This document shows positions 38,984 to 48,147 of a stretch of 64,000 nt of DNA, in pieces. A model generated the notes under the pieces. The model worked only from the letters and a program-made list of their open reading frames with translations. It was not told where the DNA came from and searched no databases. Each line of letters begins with the position of its first letter. Position 1 is the stretch's first letter. A program made the translations under genes and the position numbers. The stretch comes from Saprospiraceae bacterium (GTDB lineage: Bacteria > Bacteroidota > Bacteroidia > Chitinophagales > Saprospiraceae), in contig JAIYAP010000001.1 in assembly GCA_027488935.1 (NCBI GenBank), forward strand, positions 1 through 64,000. Direction: 5' to 3'.

Positions 38984-39682
38984 ATGCCCATTCCAATCCT
39001 GCTTACGGTTGATGCTGTTGTTTTTGGGTATACCCCACAACGTGATTTACATGTACTGCTTATTCAGCGTGGACATGATCCATTTGCGGGGCATTGGGCA
39101 TTACCAGGTGGGTTTGTATTGCCCAATGAGCACATTGAACACGCCGTACGCCGCGAACTCAAAGAAGAAGCGGGCATCGAACCCGATTATCTCGAACAAC
39201 TTTACACCTTTGGTAACCCCAACCGCGATCCGCGCGGCCAAGTCGTATCCGTGGCATATTATGTGTTGGTGAAACCTTCCAAATTTACCTTAACGGCTGG
39301 CACCGATGCCACCGACGCCCAGTGGTGGCCCATCGCCGACCTCCCCCCGCTTGCTTTTGACCACGCCGAAATATTGAAGGTAGCCTTCAACCGCTTAAGC
39401 GCAAAAGTGACCTACGAACCGATCGGCTTTGAATTACTGGATGAAAAATTCCCCTTTTCCCACTTGGAGCACTTATACACCACCCTATTGCGCCATAGCA
39501 TTGATCGTCGCAACTTTCGCAAAAAGATCATGCAATTTGGTATCCTTGAATCACTTAATGAAAAATCTGCTCCTTCTGGCAGCGGCCGCCCGGCCGCTTT
39601 GTTTCGTTTCAATCGCGCAAGGTATTTTGAGTTAAAAAACAGCGGTTTTGCATTGGATTTGTCTACCCCGGCGGTGAAATAG
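38984..39682 (+). CDS. nrtR: NrtR-family Nudix transcriptional regulator
   Basis: A 232-residue DNA-binding protein with an N-terminal Nudix domain and a C-terminal winged helix. The Nudix box is intact: GGFVLPNE, seven residues, then REL-KEEAGIE. The C-terminal half (from about residue 145) has FELLDEKFPFSHLEHLY, DRRNFRKKI and SGRPAALFRF, which are diagnostic for NrtR/AraR-like regulators rather than plain Nudix hydrolases. The next genes make and salvage NAD, so it is probably the NAD-responsive NrtR type. It starts at ATG 38984, although an earlier in-frame start is possible. Confidence 0.88.
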   Translation: MPIPILLTVDAVVFGYTPQRDLHVLLIQRGHDPFAGHWALPGGFVLPNEHIEHAVRRELKEEAGIEPDYLEQLYTFGNPNRDPRGQVVSVAYYVLVKPSKFTLTAGTDATDAQWWPIADLPPLAFDHAEILKVAFNRLSAKVTYEPIGFELLDEKFPFSHLEHLYTTLLRHSIDRRNFRKKIMQFGILESLNEKSAPSGSGRPAALFRFNRARYFELKNSGFALDLSTPAVK

Positions 39683-39688
39683 GTATTG

Positions 39689-39717
39689 GAGGTGACACCT
39701 TCCGAGGTGACACCTTC
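39689..39717. repeat. tandem GAGGTGACACCTTC repeat
   Basis: Two exact copies, 39689-39702 and 39704-39717, each containing the near-palindrome AGGTG-A-CACCT. They lie between the nrtR stop and the nadM promoter. They could be a REP-type element or a second regulatory site. Confidence 0.75.
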
Positions 39718-39734
39718 AAATCACCCCAAAAAAA

Positions 39735-39761
39735 TTTTTTGCGTATTTTTTACACAAAAAA
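39735..39761. promoter_or_regulatory. 27-bp palindrome overlapping the nadM promoter (candidate NrtR operator)
   Basis: TTTTTTGCGTA (39735-39745), five T, then TACACAAAAAA (39751-39761). The arms match at 10 of 11 positions. It ends two bases before the -33 TTG of the nadM promoter, an ideal place for a repressor. The NrtR-like gene lies immediately upstream. The assignment to NrtR is inference. Confidence 0.6.
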
Positions 39762-39762
39762 C

Positions 39763-39793
39763 TTGACAAGCCCATTTACACCTCATATCTTTG
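39763..39793 (+). promoter_or_regulatory. Bacteroidota-type promoter for nadM-nadV
   Basis: TTG at 39763-39765 and TATCTTTG at 39786-39793, correctly spaced. The transcript would begin near 39800, about 30 bases before the ATG at 39829. Confidence 0.75.
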
Positions 39794-39828
39794 CCCCATA
39801 CAAACCAAATAAGAAAAACACCAACGTC

Positions 39829-40758
39829 ATGTCCGACCCTATTGAGACATCAAACCTACCTCAAAACCCCGATTTAGATGCCATTGGTATCGTTGTAGGC
39901 CGTTTTCAAATTCATGCATTACACCCAGGGCACCTGCATTTGTTGGATACGGTGCTCCAATACCACGCAACCGCAATCGTATTGTTAGGCGTGCGCCCCG
40001 GTAACCCAACCCGACGCAATCCACTCAACTTTGAAGCGCGCAAAAAAATGCTCTTGGCTACTTATGGCGATCGCGTTCAAGTAGTTCCGCTGCTGGATCA
40101 TGCCGAAGACCATGTATGGGATGCGTTGCTCGATCAGCAAATTCTTGAACATGCGCCACACGGAAAAGTGGTGCTTTATGGTTCTCGTGACTCGTTTGTA
40201 TTGGGCTATAAAGGCCAATTTCCTACCCAATACATTGAAACGCCCCTTCCTGGCTATAATGCAACTGAATTTCGTGCTTCCATCTTGGAAGAACCCATGG
40301 ATACACCCGATTTTCGCGCAGGCATGATTTATGCTGTGAGCCAGCGCCATCCAGCGGTGTACCCAACGGTGGATATAGCAATTTTCAACCCAGAAAAAAC
40401 GCAATTGCTGTTGGGTAAAAAGCCCAATGAGACCCGCTACCGTTTTCCTGGTGGATTTGTAGACCCCACTGATCCCGATTTTGAAGCAGCAGCGCGCCGG
40501 GAAGCAGCCGAAGAATGCGGCCCCATCGAACTTTCGGCTATGCAATACATTGGTTCGCGGCAAGTAGATGATTGGCGTTACCAACGCACCGAAGACCGCA
40601 TCTGCACGACCCTCTTTGCCTGTACTTTGCAAAATGGGATGCCTGTGGCAAGCGATGATCTGGCCGAATTACGCTGGTTTTCAATCGCAGAAATCACCCA
40701 AAATGACCTTATTCCTGGTCACTGGACCTTGTTTCAAATGCTTTTAAACCAAATTTAA
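39829..40758 (+). CDS. nadM: bifunctional NMN adenylyltransferase / Nudix hydrolase
   Basis: The N-terminal nucleotidyltransferase makes NAD from NMN and ATP, and the C-terminal Nudix domain hydrolyses ADP-ribose-type products. The 309-residue protein has GRFQIHALHPGHLHLL with the HxGH signature, then NATEFRASI. A Nudix domain follows from about residue 180, with GGFVDPTDPDFEAAARRE-AAEECG. The start is ATG 39829, after the promoter; an earlier in-frame start would overlap the promoter. nadV follows after 18 bases. Confidence 0.93.
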   Translation: MSDPIETSNLPQNPDLDAIGIVVGRFQIHALHPGHLHLLDTVLQYHATAIVLLGVRPGNPTRRNPLNFEARKKMLLATYGDRVQVVPLLDHAEDHVWDALLDQQILEHAPHGKVVLYGSRDSFVLGYKGQFPTQYIETPLPGYNATEFRASILEEPMDTPDFRAGMIYAVSQRHPAVYPTVDIAIFNPEKTQLLLGKKPNETRYRFPGGFVDPTDPDFEAAARREAAEECGPIELSAMQYIGSRQVDDWRYQRTEDRICTTLFACTLQNGMPVASDDLAELRWFSIAEITQNDLIPGHWTLFQMLLNQI

Positions 40759-40776
40759 ATAAAAAAACACCCTATT

Positions 40777-42201
40777 ATGAATGCCATTTTGCTTTCTGAC
40801 GCCTATAAATACAGCCACCACCGTTTTTACCACCCCAACACGGAAAAAATCTATTCCTACCTCGAATCGCGCGGAGGTGCTTTCGACGAAACGGTGTTCT
40901 TCGGCCTGCAGTATATCCTAAAAACTTACCTCAGTAAACCCTTCACCAAAGCCGATATCGATGAAGCGGAATGGATCATGAATGGGGTGTTTGGTCGCCC
41001 GGACGTATTTGAACGCGCCCGCTTTGAGTACATTTTGGAAAAACACGGCGGATTTTTCCCGGTCCGCATCAAAGCAGTGCCCGAAGGCAGTGTCATTCCT
41101 TTTCGCAATGTGCTGATGACCATCGAAAACACCGACCCAAATTGTTCCTGGGTAACCAATTTCTTGGAAAGTCTCCTGCTCCAACTTTGGTACCCCACCA
41201 CCGTTGCTACCCTTTCCCGCAAAATTCGGCTGATATTAACAAAATACTTGCAAGAAACCAGCGAGCAAACCAATACCGATTTTATGCTCAATGACTTCGG
41301 TTTTCGCGGGGTTTCCAGCGTAGAATCGGCCGGAATTGGTGGCGCGGCACACTTGGTTAATTTTCGAGGCTCTGATAATGTGGTAGGTTCGATGTTGATT
41401 CATCAGTTTTACAATACCCAAACAGTATACGGATTGTCTATCCCGGCCACCGAACACAGCATTTGTACCCAGGAAGGCGAAGCAGGCGAACTCGAAGTGT
41501 ACCGCCGCATTTTGGCCACTTACCCGGATGGCATGGTGGCTTGCGTGTCGGATAGTTTTGATATTTTCCGTGCCTGTCGCGAATACTGGGGCGGCACTTT
41601 AAAAGAAGATATTTTAAAACGCAACGGCGCTTTAGTGATTCGTCCAGATTCTGGTGATCCAACGCGAACCTTGTTGGAAGTATTTAAAATTTTGTTTGAA
41701 CAGTTTGGTAGCACACTCAATTCCAAAGGATACCGCGTTTTACCACCTCAGATACGGGTGATACAAGGCGATGGGGTCAATATTGACAGTATTCAGGAAA
41801 TACTAGAAACACTTAAAAATGAAGGCATTGCAGCCGAAAACCTGGCGTTTGGCATGGGAGGGAAGTTGCTCCAAGGCGTCAACCGCGATACGATGAACTT
41901 TGCGATCAAATGTTCTTATACAGAATATGATGGCATGGGACGCAGCGTGATCAAAACGCCTGTGGAAATGGATGCTGAGGGAAATTTGCAGCGTTCGTTT
42001 AAAAAATCAAAAAGCGGCCAATTGGTTTTATTACAGCACCAAAGCACCCACGAGATCAAAACGTTTAATGCCCTGGATATTGTCGGTCCAGCCTGGAGCG
42101 AGGATCTTTTAGTACCTGTTTTTGAAAATGGGCGGTTGTTGGAAGATTGGACTTTTGAAAGTATTCGGGAGCGGGCTATGGCTACGGTGCCTCAATCCTA
42201 G
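40777..42201 (+). CDS. nadV: nicotinamide phosphoribosyltransferase
   Basis: Converts nicotinamide and PRPP to NMN, the substrate of NadM. The 474-residue cytoplasmic enzyme belongs to the NadV/Nampt group: LSDAYKYSHH at the start, GGAAHLVNFRGSDNV, the catalytic ATEHSI histidine and the phosphate-binding RPDSGDP. With nadM it forms a two-step route from nicotinamide to NAD that bypasses deamidation. Confidence 0.95.
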   Translation: MNAILLSDAYKYSHHRFYHPNTEKIYSYLESRGGAFDETVFFGLQYILKTYLSKPFTKADIDEAEWIMNGVFGRPDVFERARFEYILEKHGGFFPVRIKAVPEGSVIPFRNVLMTIENTDPNCSWVTNFLESLLLQLWYPTTVATLSRKIRLILTKYLQETSEQTNTDFMLNDFGFRGVSSVESAGIGGAAHLVNFRGSDNVVGSMLIHQFYNTQTVYGLSIPATEHSICTQEGEAGELEVYRRILATYPDGMVACVSDSFDIFRACREYWGGTLKEDILKRNGALVIRPDSGDPTRTLLEVFKILFEQFGSTLNSKGYRVLPPQIRVIQGDGVNIDSIQEILETLKNEGIAAENLAFGMGGKLLQGVNRDTMNFAIKCSYTEYDGMGRSVIKTPVEMDAEGNLQRSFKKSKSGQLVLLQHQSTHEIKTFNALDIVGPAWSEDLLVPVFENGRLLEDWTFESIRERAMATVPQS

Positions 42202-42253
42202 TGCTTTAATTTAATAAAAACACCTAATTTGCTGGCATAAAAATCAAAATGCC

Positions 42254-42817
42254 ATGCAAAAAAAACGATACCTCCAATCAGGGATGCTGTGCTTCTTACT
42301 CGTAGCATCCCTTCCTATTTTCGCGCAAAATACAACACAATCCAAAAGACCCCTCCCGTCGGAACCACCCTCCAAAGTGTTGTTATCCCTTCGTCCTGGG
42401 TACCACGCCATGATCTCCAACCAACGCCCACTCGTTTACAGCGGTATTCAATTTTCGTACGAACGAAGCGGCATGTATGACAAAATATCAATCGGGATAG
42501 AAGGCGGCGTACACACTGGCATTCAGACAGAGGGCACACTTTATTTACCCGCAGCCAAAACTACCTTTTCGGTTTTAATGCCCTTGATGTATTATCCAAG
42601 TGGTGCTTTTAACAAGTTTTGCTTCGGGTTGCGACCAGATTACCGTTTTGCGATAAAAGGGAAAGCCACCAAACCCCTTAGTTTGAGTGTACCACTTGGT
42701 TATTATTATAATATAGGAAGACAAGGCAAACTGGGTATTTTCACTGCTTTCGGCACCGCATTCAAGGAAAATTACTTTTTGGATGCATCGCTGAAAATTG
42801 GTTACTCTTTTTATTAA
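42254..42817 (+). CDS. secreted or outer-membrane hypothetical protein
   Basis: A 187-residue protein with a signal peptide ending in IFAQ. The mature part is made of alternating hydrophobic strands (LLSLRPGYHAM, YSGIQFSYERSG, ISIGIEGGVHTG) and ends in IGYSFY, consistent with a small outer-membrane barrel. No family was recognised. It is probably transcribed independently of nadV. Confidence 0.65.
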   Translation: MQKKRYLQSGMLCFLLVASLPIFAQNTTQSKRPLPSEPPSKVLLSLRPGYHAMISNQRPLVYSGIQFSYERSGMYDKISIGIEGGVHTGIQTEGTLYLPAAKTTFSVLMPLMYYPSGAFNKFCFGLRPDYRFAIKGKATKPLSLSVPLGYYYNIGRQGKLGIFTAFGTAFKENYFLDASLKIGYSFY

Positions 42818-42932
42818 ATGAAGCGGTAACGCCGTATTATTGCCAAGATAAACCTGTAAAAACCAGCAACCTCACAATTCCTTGATTATCAATCTACTCC
42901 CTTAATTTTAAAATCTTTTATCCTCTTGGTTC

Positions 42933-44918
42933 ATGCATCGGATTTTCACTAAAAGTTATAGCCTTTTACTTCTATTGTCGCTGTGCAGTAGTTGGTATTC
43001 CCCCCTCCAAGCCAACATTCGCCTGCCCCAACTTTTTGCCAGCCATATGGTGCTTCAGCGCGACCGTCCGATTCCAATCTGGGGTTGGGCCAATCCGAAA
43101 GAAACCATCACAGTTACGTTTAAAGGACAAACCCAAACGGTTGTTGCCGGCAAAGATGGTACCTGGCGCATCACCTTAAAACCAGAACCCACAGGCGGAC
43201 CGTTCGATTTGAGTTTTAAGGGGAAAAATCAAATCGTCCTACAAGATATTCTGCTGGGGGACGTATGGATTTGCTCCGGTCAATCAAATATGGAATGGGA
43301 AGTGGAAGATTCAGAAAACGCCCCTCAGGAAATAGCCAATGCTCAATTCCCCCAAATCAGGCATTTTAAAATAAATAAAACGCTGGCGATCATCCCGCAA
43401 TCAGATGTACCTTCCGGCGGCTGGAATATTTGCAGCCCCGAAACAGTGGCAAAATTTACGGCAATAGGTTACTTTTTTGCCCGGGAATTGAACCAGCAAC
43501 TCCATATACCCATCGGCCTGATTAATACCAGCTGGGGCGGCACAATGGTCGAAACCTGGATTAGCAAAGAAGCCTTTGCCCAAAATCCCGATTTTAAAGA
43601 CATGATCGCCGATTTGCCGGTGATTGACCTCGATTCTTTGTCGAAAGTGAAAAAGGCAACGCTAAACAAGCATGTGCTAAGGCTACAAGGCCCATTTTCT
43701 GACAGCAGCATGATTAGCCAATGGAAAAATCTGAACTATAACGACTCGAACTGGCCATCGTTGATTGCACCCGGCAATTGGGAAACTCAATCACTCGGCG
43801 AATTTGACGGGGAAGTATGGCTGCGCAAAACGTTTGAACTGGATTCAGCAGATCATATTAAAGATGCCCTGCTTCGGCTCGCCAAGATTGATGATTGGGA
43901 CGAAACCTACCTCAACGGCGTCCGCATCGGCGGTATGGATCGCTATACTTTCTTGCGTAAATATGCAATCCCAGCCGGTTTATTGCAAAAAGGCAAAAAT
44001 GTCATCGCGGTAAAAGTAACCGATACGGGCGGCGGTGGCGGTATTTGGGGTGACGCCAGCGATTTATTTTTGACAATGGATCAAATACAACTTTCCTTGG
44101 CAGGCGCCTGGAAATTTCAGGTTGCAAAGATTTCCATCATTAGCCATGGCATTGGCCCCAACGACTACCCTACCCTCCTGTACAACGCCATGATCGCACC
44201 GCTTATTCCGGCAGGCATCAAAGGCGCAATTTGGTACCAGGGCGAATCGAATGCCAATCGTGCGGAGGAATACCAAAAAAGTTTTCCGCTGCTCATCAAT
44301 GACTGGCGCAAACGTTGGAATCAGGGCGATTTTCCGTTCTATTTTGTGCAATTGGCCAGTTTTAAAGCCCAAAATGGCAATAGCAAACAAGGCAGTACCT
44401 GGGCCGAATTGCGCGAAGCCCAAACCAAAACCTTGCAATTACCCCATACCGGCATGGCAATTACGACCGACATCGGGAACCCCGAGGATATTCACCCCCG
44501 CAACAAACAAGATGTTGGGAAACGATTGGCCGCGCTCGCCCTAAACAACGACTATGGACAAGCAACCATTTGTCAAGGCCCTACCTTAAATGCAATGACG
44601 GTGGAAGGAAATCGAGCCATTTTATCCTTTGGCAACCTGGGAACGGGTTTGATGACAAAAGACAAATACGGATACCTGAGAGGCTTTGAAATAGCAGGAG
44701 CAGATCAGAAATTTTACTATGCCAAAGCATGGATTGAAAACAACCATGTAGTTGTATTTCAGGAAAATGTACCTGCTCCTGTGGCGGTACGGTATGGCTG
44801 GGCCGATGATGCTGGCGATAACAATCTATACAATCAGGAAGGATTTCCAGCACCACCTTTCAGAACAGACAACTGGCCTGGCATCACGGCTGGAAGAAAA
44901 TATAAAATAAAACCATAA
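42933..44918 (+). CDS. sialate O-acetylesterase family protein
   Basis: An exported esterase of the SGNH/GDSL superfamily that removes acetyl groups from sialic acids or other acetylated glycans. The 661-residue protein has a signal peptide (cleaved near LQA). The N-terminal LFASHMVLQRDRPIPIWGWA is the family start, the nucleophile is in CSGQSNMEW, and a later block is GAIWYQGESNANR. A lectin-like beta insertion (about 245-380) interrupts the SGNH domain, as in other members. It acts in the periplasm or at the surface. Confidence 0.92.
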   Translation: MHRIFTKSYSLLLLLSLCSSWYSPLQANIRLPQLFASHMVLQRDRPIPIWGWANPKETITVTFKGQTQTVVAGKDGTWRITLKPEPTGGPFDLSFKGKNQIVLQDILLGDVWICSGQSNMEWEVEDSENAPQEIANAQFPQIRHFKINKTLAIIPQSDVPSGGWNICSPETVAKFTAIGYFFARELNQQLHIPIGLINTSWGGTMVETWISKEAFAQNPDFKDMIADLPVIDLDSLSKVKKATLNKHVLRLQGPFSDSSMISQWKNLNYNDSNWPSLIAPGNWETQSLGEFDGEVWLRKTFELDSADHIKDALLRLAKIDDWDETYLNGVRIGGMDRYTFLRKYAIPAGLLQKGKNVIAVKVTDTGGGGGIWGDASDLFLTMDQIQLSLAGAWKFQVAKISIISHGIGPNDYPTLLYNAMIAPLIPAGIKGAIWYQGESNANRAEEYQKSFPLLINDWRKRWNQGDFPFYFVQLASFKAQNGNSKQGSTWAELREAQTKTLQLPHTGMAITTDIGNPEDIHPRNKQDVGKRLAALALNNDYGQATICQGPTLNAMTVEGNRAILSFGNLGTGLMTKDKYGYLRGFEIAGADQKFYYAKAWIENNHVVVFQENVPAPVAVRYGWADDAGDNNLYNQEGFPAPPFRTDNWPGITAGRKYKIKP

Positions 44919-45107
44919 CTTTTCCTTCGAATCCCACAACACCTTAAAAGCAAGTTAGAAATTCCTTAGAATTTTTAAAAGCAAAACTTTTACCCTCTAA
45001 ATCCCCTACTTTTGCAAGGCAAGGGCTCAAAGGAGGCTTTGTTTTTGCTTAATTTTGGAAAAAAGTGTTGTTTATACAAATTTTGATTGGAAACTGAGCG
45101 CTTGGTG

Positions 45108-45171
45108 GAGCGAAGACCTGCTAAACAACGGATGAATGCGAGACCATCCGGATGCTTATAAGCCTTCGCTC
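45108..45171. other. structured intergenic region downstream of the phosphohexomutase gene
   Basis: GAGCGAAG (45108-45115) pairs with CTTCGCTC (45164-45171), and a perfect 10-bp palindrome CATCCGGATG lies between them. The region sits in the 278-base gap between the esterase and the phosphohexomutase stop. It could be a structured RNA, a terminator-like fold or the relic of a short gene. Nothing here is conclusive. Confidence 0.3.
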
Positions 45172-45196
45172 TGCCTTTCGACCAGTGCACTTTTGG

Positions 45197-46597
45197 CTAC
45201 AAAATAGTAGCCTTTGCAGCGTCCAACATTTTCCGTGTATCCGCCAACGTTGCTGCCTGCGCGTACACCCGAAGCACCGGCTCGGTACCAGATGCCCGAA
45301 TCATCACCCAGGTATCATTGCCAAGGAGGAATTTCCAGCCATCCAAGTCTTCCATTCCCAGAATTTTATAGTCGCCAAATGCCGTATAATGTTTAGCCTT
45401 ACAAGCAGCAATTACCGCTTGTTTTTGCTCCTCGGTGATGTGTAAATCGTCGCGGTCAAAGGCAAATGCGCCTACTTCGTCATACACTTCCTGCACCAAA
45501 CCTTTCACCGTTTTGCCGGTGGCAGCCATAAACTCCATCACCAGCAAGCCCATCCAGATACCATCGCGCTCCGGGATATGGCCTTTTACGGCCAAACCAC
45601 CCGATTCCTCACCGCCTACCAACACATCTTCTTTGGTCATGATTTCGGCGATGTACTTGAAGCCTACTTTTGTGATTTCGTAAGGCAGACCAAATTTCTC
45701 GGCCATTTTTTTCAATTTATCGGTCACGGAGAACGTAAATACTACTTTTCCGCGCATGTTTTTGTACTTGTAGAGGTACAACAACAAAATCAGTAGGAGG
45801 TGATGGCTATCGATGAAGTTTCCATCCTCATCGTACATACCAATCCGGTCGGCATCGCCATCGGTGGCCAAACCTGCATCAATTTTCGGGTTCTTTTTGA
45901 TCAAATTGCTCAATTCCAGCAAGTTGCGGTGGATGGGCTCTGGCGCCTGTCCGTGCATACCCGGGTTCCAATCGCAATGCAAAAAGATAGAACGAGGCAA
46001 TAATGCCTTCACAGCGCGCTGTCCCGCGCCATACATCGCATCGTAAGCTAATTTAATACCTGCGCCTTTCATCAGTTTTAAATCAAAACTTTTACGCGCA
46101 TGTTGCAAATACAATTTCTCCAAATCTGCATCTACAACCAATTTCTTTTGCACCAAATCGTAGATAGATGGCAAATTGGTAACCGAGCAAACTTCCGGAA
46201 TAAAGGTTTCAACCTCCGCAATATCGGACGGAATCATCGGGCCACCGTAAGCCGCTTTCAGTTTGTAACCATTGTAAGAAGGCGGGTTATGGCTGGCGGT
46301 GATGACAATACCCAAATCGGCTTTCAGTTTAACTACACCCAAGGAAACCATCGGTGTACTTACAAATCCGACCCCAATGTGGCTTTTGATACCATGTGCG
46401 CCAAGCACCCGTGCGGTGACTTCCGTGAACAGCAAACCGCCAAACCGGCAATCGTAGCCGATCACCGCTTTTTTCATTTTATGCTTTTTCATAAAGAGCG
46501 CAGTCGCTTCTGCGACCCGCATCACGTTTTCAACCGTGTAGTCGTCGGCAATGATTGCGCGCCAACCATCGGTACCGAATTTGATAGGAATAGCCAT
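45197..46597 (-). CDS. phosphoglucomutase / phosphomannomutase family protein
   Basis: Interconverts hexose 1- and 6-phosphates for glycan precursors. The 466-residue enzyme has all four family motifs: the phosphoserine loop TASHNP, the metal-binding DGDADRIG, the sugar-binding GEESGG and the phosphate-binding RASGTEP. Its substrate preference (glucose, mannose or glucosamine) cannot be told from sequence. It is divergent from pcm. Confidence 0.92.
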   Translation of the reverse strand: MAIPIKFGTDGWRAIIADDYTVENVMRVAEATALFMKKHKMKKAVIGYDCRFGGLLFTEVTARVLGAHGIKSHIGVGFVSTPMVSLGVVKLKADLGIVITASHNPPSYNGYKLKAAYGGPMIPSDIAEVETFIPEVCSVTNLPSIYDLVQKKLVVDADLEKLYLQHARKSFDLKLMKGAGIKLAYDAMYGAGQRAVKALLPRSIFLHCDWNPGMHGQAPEPIHRNLLELSNLIKKNPKIDAGLATDGDADRIGMYDEDGNFIDSHHLLLILLLYLYKYKNMRGKVVFTFSVTDKLKKMAEKFGLPYEITKVGFKYIAEIMTKEDVLVGGEESGGLAVKGHIPERDGIWMGLLVMEFMAATGKTVKGLVQEVYDEVGAFAFDRDDLHITEEQKQAVIAACKAKHYTAFGDYKILGMEDLDGWKFLLGNDTWVMIRASGTEPVLRVYAQAATLADTRKMLDAAKATIL

Positions 46598-46714
46598 GTT
46601 TTAAATATGCGTTATGATTTGAAGATGAGATTTGGACATGCTGCAAATATTGTTCCTTTAAAAATCACTTGTGATTTGCACAACATTTTGGGCAAATGTA
46701 TTGGTTCATAAGCG

Positions 46715-46722
46715 TAGTTTTG
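46715..46722 (+). promoter_or_regulatory. -7 element (TAGTTTTG) for pcm-rlmB
   Basis: Matches TAnnTTTG. A TTTG at 46687-46690 is spaced by 24 bases, slightly more than ideal. The transcript would start near 46729, about 20 bases before the TTG start codon of pcm. Confidence 0.5.
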
Positions 46723-46750
46723 TGCGGATATTAAAAAAAACACATAAAAG

Positions 46751-47398
46751 TTGACAGATTCTTACCGACATAAAGGCTTGCGCAAACGATTGGTCGATAC
46801 GCTGCGTAAACGAGGCATTACTGATGAAGCTGTTTTGGCGGCTTTGCTGGCCGTGCCGCGGCATTTTTTCCTCGATAATGCCTTTGCCGAGCATGCTTAT
46901 GAGGATAAAGCCTTCCCAATTGGTAACGAACAAACCATTTCCCAGCCTTTCACGGTGGCCTATCAAACCATGCTGCTGGATGTGCATGCAAACGACCGCA
47001 TCCTTGAAATTGGCACAGGTTCGGGCTACCAGGCTGCTATTTTGGCCGCCCTCGGCGCACGGGTGTATACCATCGAACGACAGGAGGATTTACACCTGGC
47101 ATCCAAAGACCTGCTCCAAAAAATGGGTTTTAAAACGATTCAATGTTTTTTTGGCGACGGCACCAAGGGTTTACCCGATTTTGCCCCCTACGATAAAATT
47201 ATTGTTACGGCCGGCGCACCTGTCATCCCGGATGCCCTAAAAGCCCAGTTAATGATTGGAGGAAGTTTGGTTATTCCAGTTGGCGAATCGGTACAATATA
47301 TGCACCATATTAAAAGGTTGGCAGCCGGGTCTTATCAGACTGAAGTGTTGGAAGCTTGCCGTTTTGTTCCGTTTCTTGAAGGTGTTCAGAAACGCTAA
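46751..47398 (+). CDS. pcm: protein-L-isoaspartate O-methyltransferase
   Basis: Repairs isoaspartyl residues in damaged proteins using SAM. The 215-residue protein has VPRHFF, the N-terminal IGNEQTISQP motif and the SAM-binding EIGTGSGYQAAILA. It appears to start at TTG 46751; no suitable ATG precedes the first conserved helix, and the predicted transcript begins only about 22 bases upstream. It is cotranscribed with rlmB. Confidence 0.92.
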   Translation: MTDSYRHKGLRKRLVDTLRKRGITDEAVLAALLAVPRHFFLDNAFAEHAYEDKAFPIGNEQTISQPFTVAYQTMLLDVHANDRILEIGTGSGYQAAILAALGARVYTIERQEDLHLASKDLLQKMGFKTIQCFFGDGTKGLPDFAPYDKIIVTAGAPVIPDALKAQLMIGGSLVIPVGESVQYMHHIKRLAAGSYQTEVLEACRFVPFLEGVQKR

Positions 47399-47409
47399 AC
47401 CACTCAAAT

Positions 47410-48147
47410 ATGTCTAATTTAATATATGGCCACCATCCGGTAGTCGAAGCAATTCGCGCCGGCAAAGCAGTAGAAAAATTGTTTTTTCAGCAAGGCGTAC
47501 GTGGCGAATTGGAAAAGGAAATTCGGCACCTTGCCAAAGAATACGGCATTCCATTGCAAGTGGTGCCCAAAGAAAAACTCAACAAGCTGGCTGGAGGTAA
47601 CCACCAAGGCGTGGCAGCGTATCTGGCACTCGTTGATTTTCAGTCGATTGAAGATATTTTGCCCCTGGTTTTTGAACAAGGCCAGATTCCATTGCTGTTG
47701 ATGCTGGACAGTGTGAGCGATGTGCGCAATTTTGGGGCCATTTGCCGCTCAGCCGAATGTATGGGCGTGCATGCCATTATTGTGCCGCAGGCAGGATCGG
47801 CTCCGGCCAACGAAGATGCCATGAAATCCTCGGCAGGCGCCCTCGCACGTGTACGCATTTGTCGTGTGCGCAGCCTCTTTTCTACCTTGGAATGGCTACA
47901 ACAGGCTGGTATTCAAATTGTTGCAACTGCATTAACCGCCCAGGCATACCCAACCTATGAGGTAGATTTTACCCTGCCCACTGCCATTTTGATGGGCTCG
48001 GAAGGGGTTGGCGTACATCCCAAACTCATCAAAATGTCGGACCAGGTGGTGAAGATTCCGCAAGCAACCGATTTTGATTCCCTCAATGTGAGCGTTGCGG
48101 CAGGTATTCTCTTGTATGAATCTATCCGACAACGCGCCCTGTTATGA
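47410..48147 (+). CDS. rlmB: 23S rRNA (guanosine-2'-O-)-methyltransferase RlmB
   Basis: A SpoU-family SAM-dependent enzyme that methylates a guanosine in 23S rRNA. The 245-residue protein begins with YGHHPVVEAIRAGK, the substrate-binding domain of RlmB. The three knot motifs (DSVSDVRNFGAICRSAE, ILMGSEGVGV, SLNVSVAAGILLYE) are intact. Its stop overlaps the start of the next gene by four bases (ATGA). Confidence 0.93.
   Translation: MSNLIYGHHPVVEAIRAGKAVEKLFFQQGVRGELEKEIRHLAKEYGIPLQVVPKEKLNKLAGGNHQGVAAYLALVDFQSIEDILPLVFEQGQIPLLLMLDSVSDVRNFGAICRSAECMGVHAIIVPQAGSAPANEDAMKSSAGALARVRICRVRSLFSTLEWLQQAGIQIVATALTAQAYPTYEVDFTLPTAILMGSEGVGVHPKLIKMSDQVVKIPQATDFDSLNVSVAAGILLYESIRQRALL

Noticed and set aside
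44990-45190. Short minus-strand frame (66 codons) downstream of the phosphohexomutase gene
   Set aside because: No family was recognised and it coincides with a region able to fold, so it was recorded as a structured region, not a gene.
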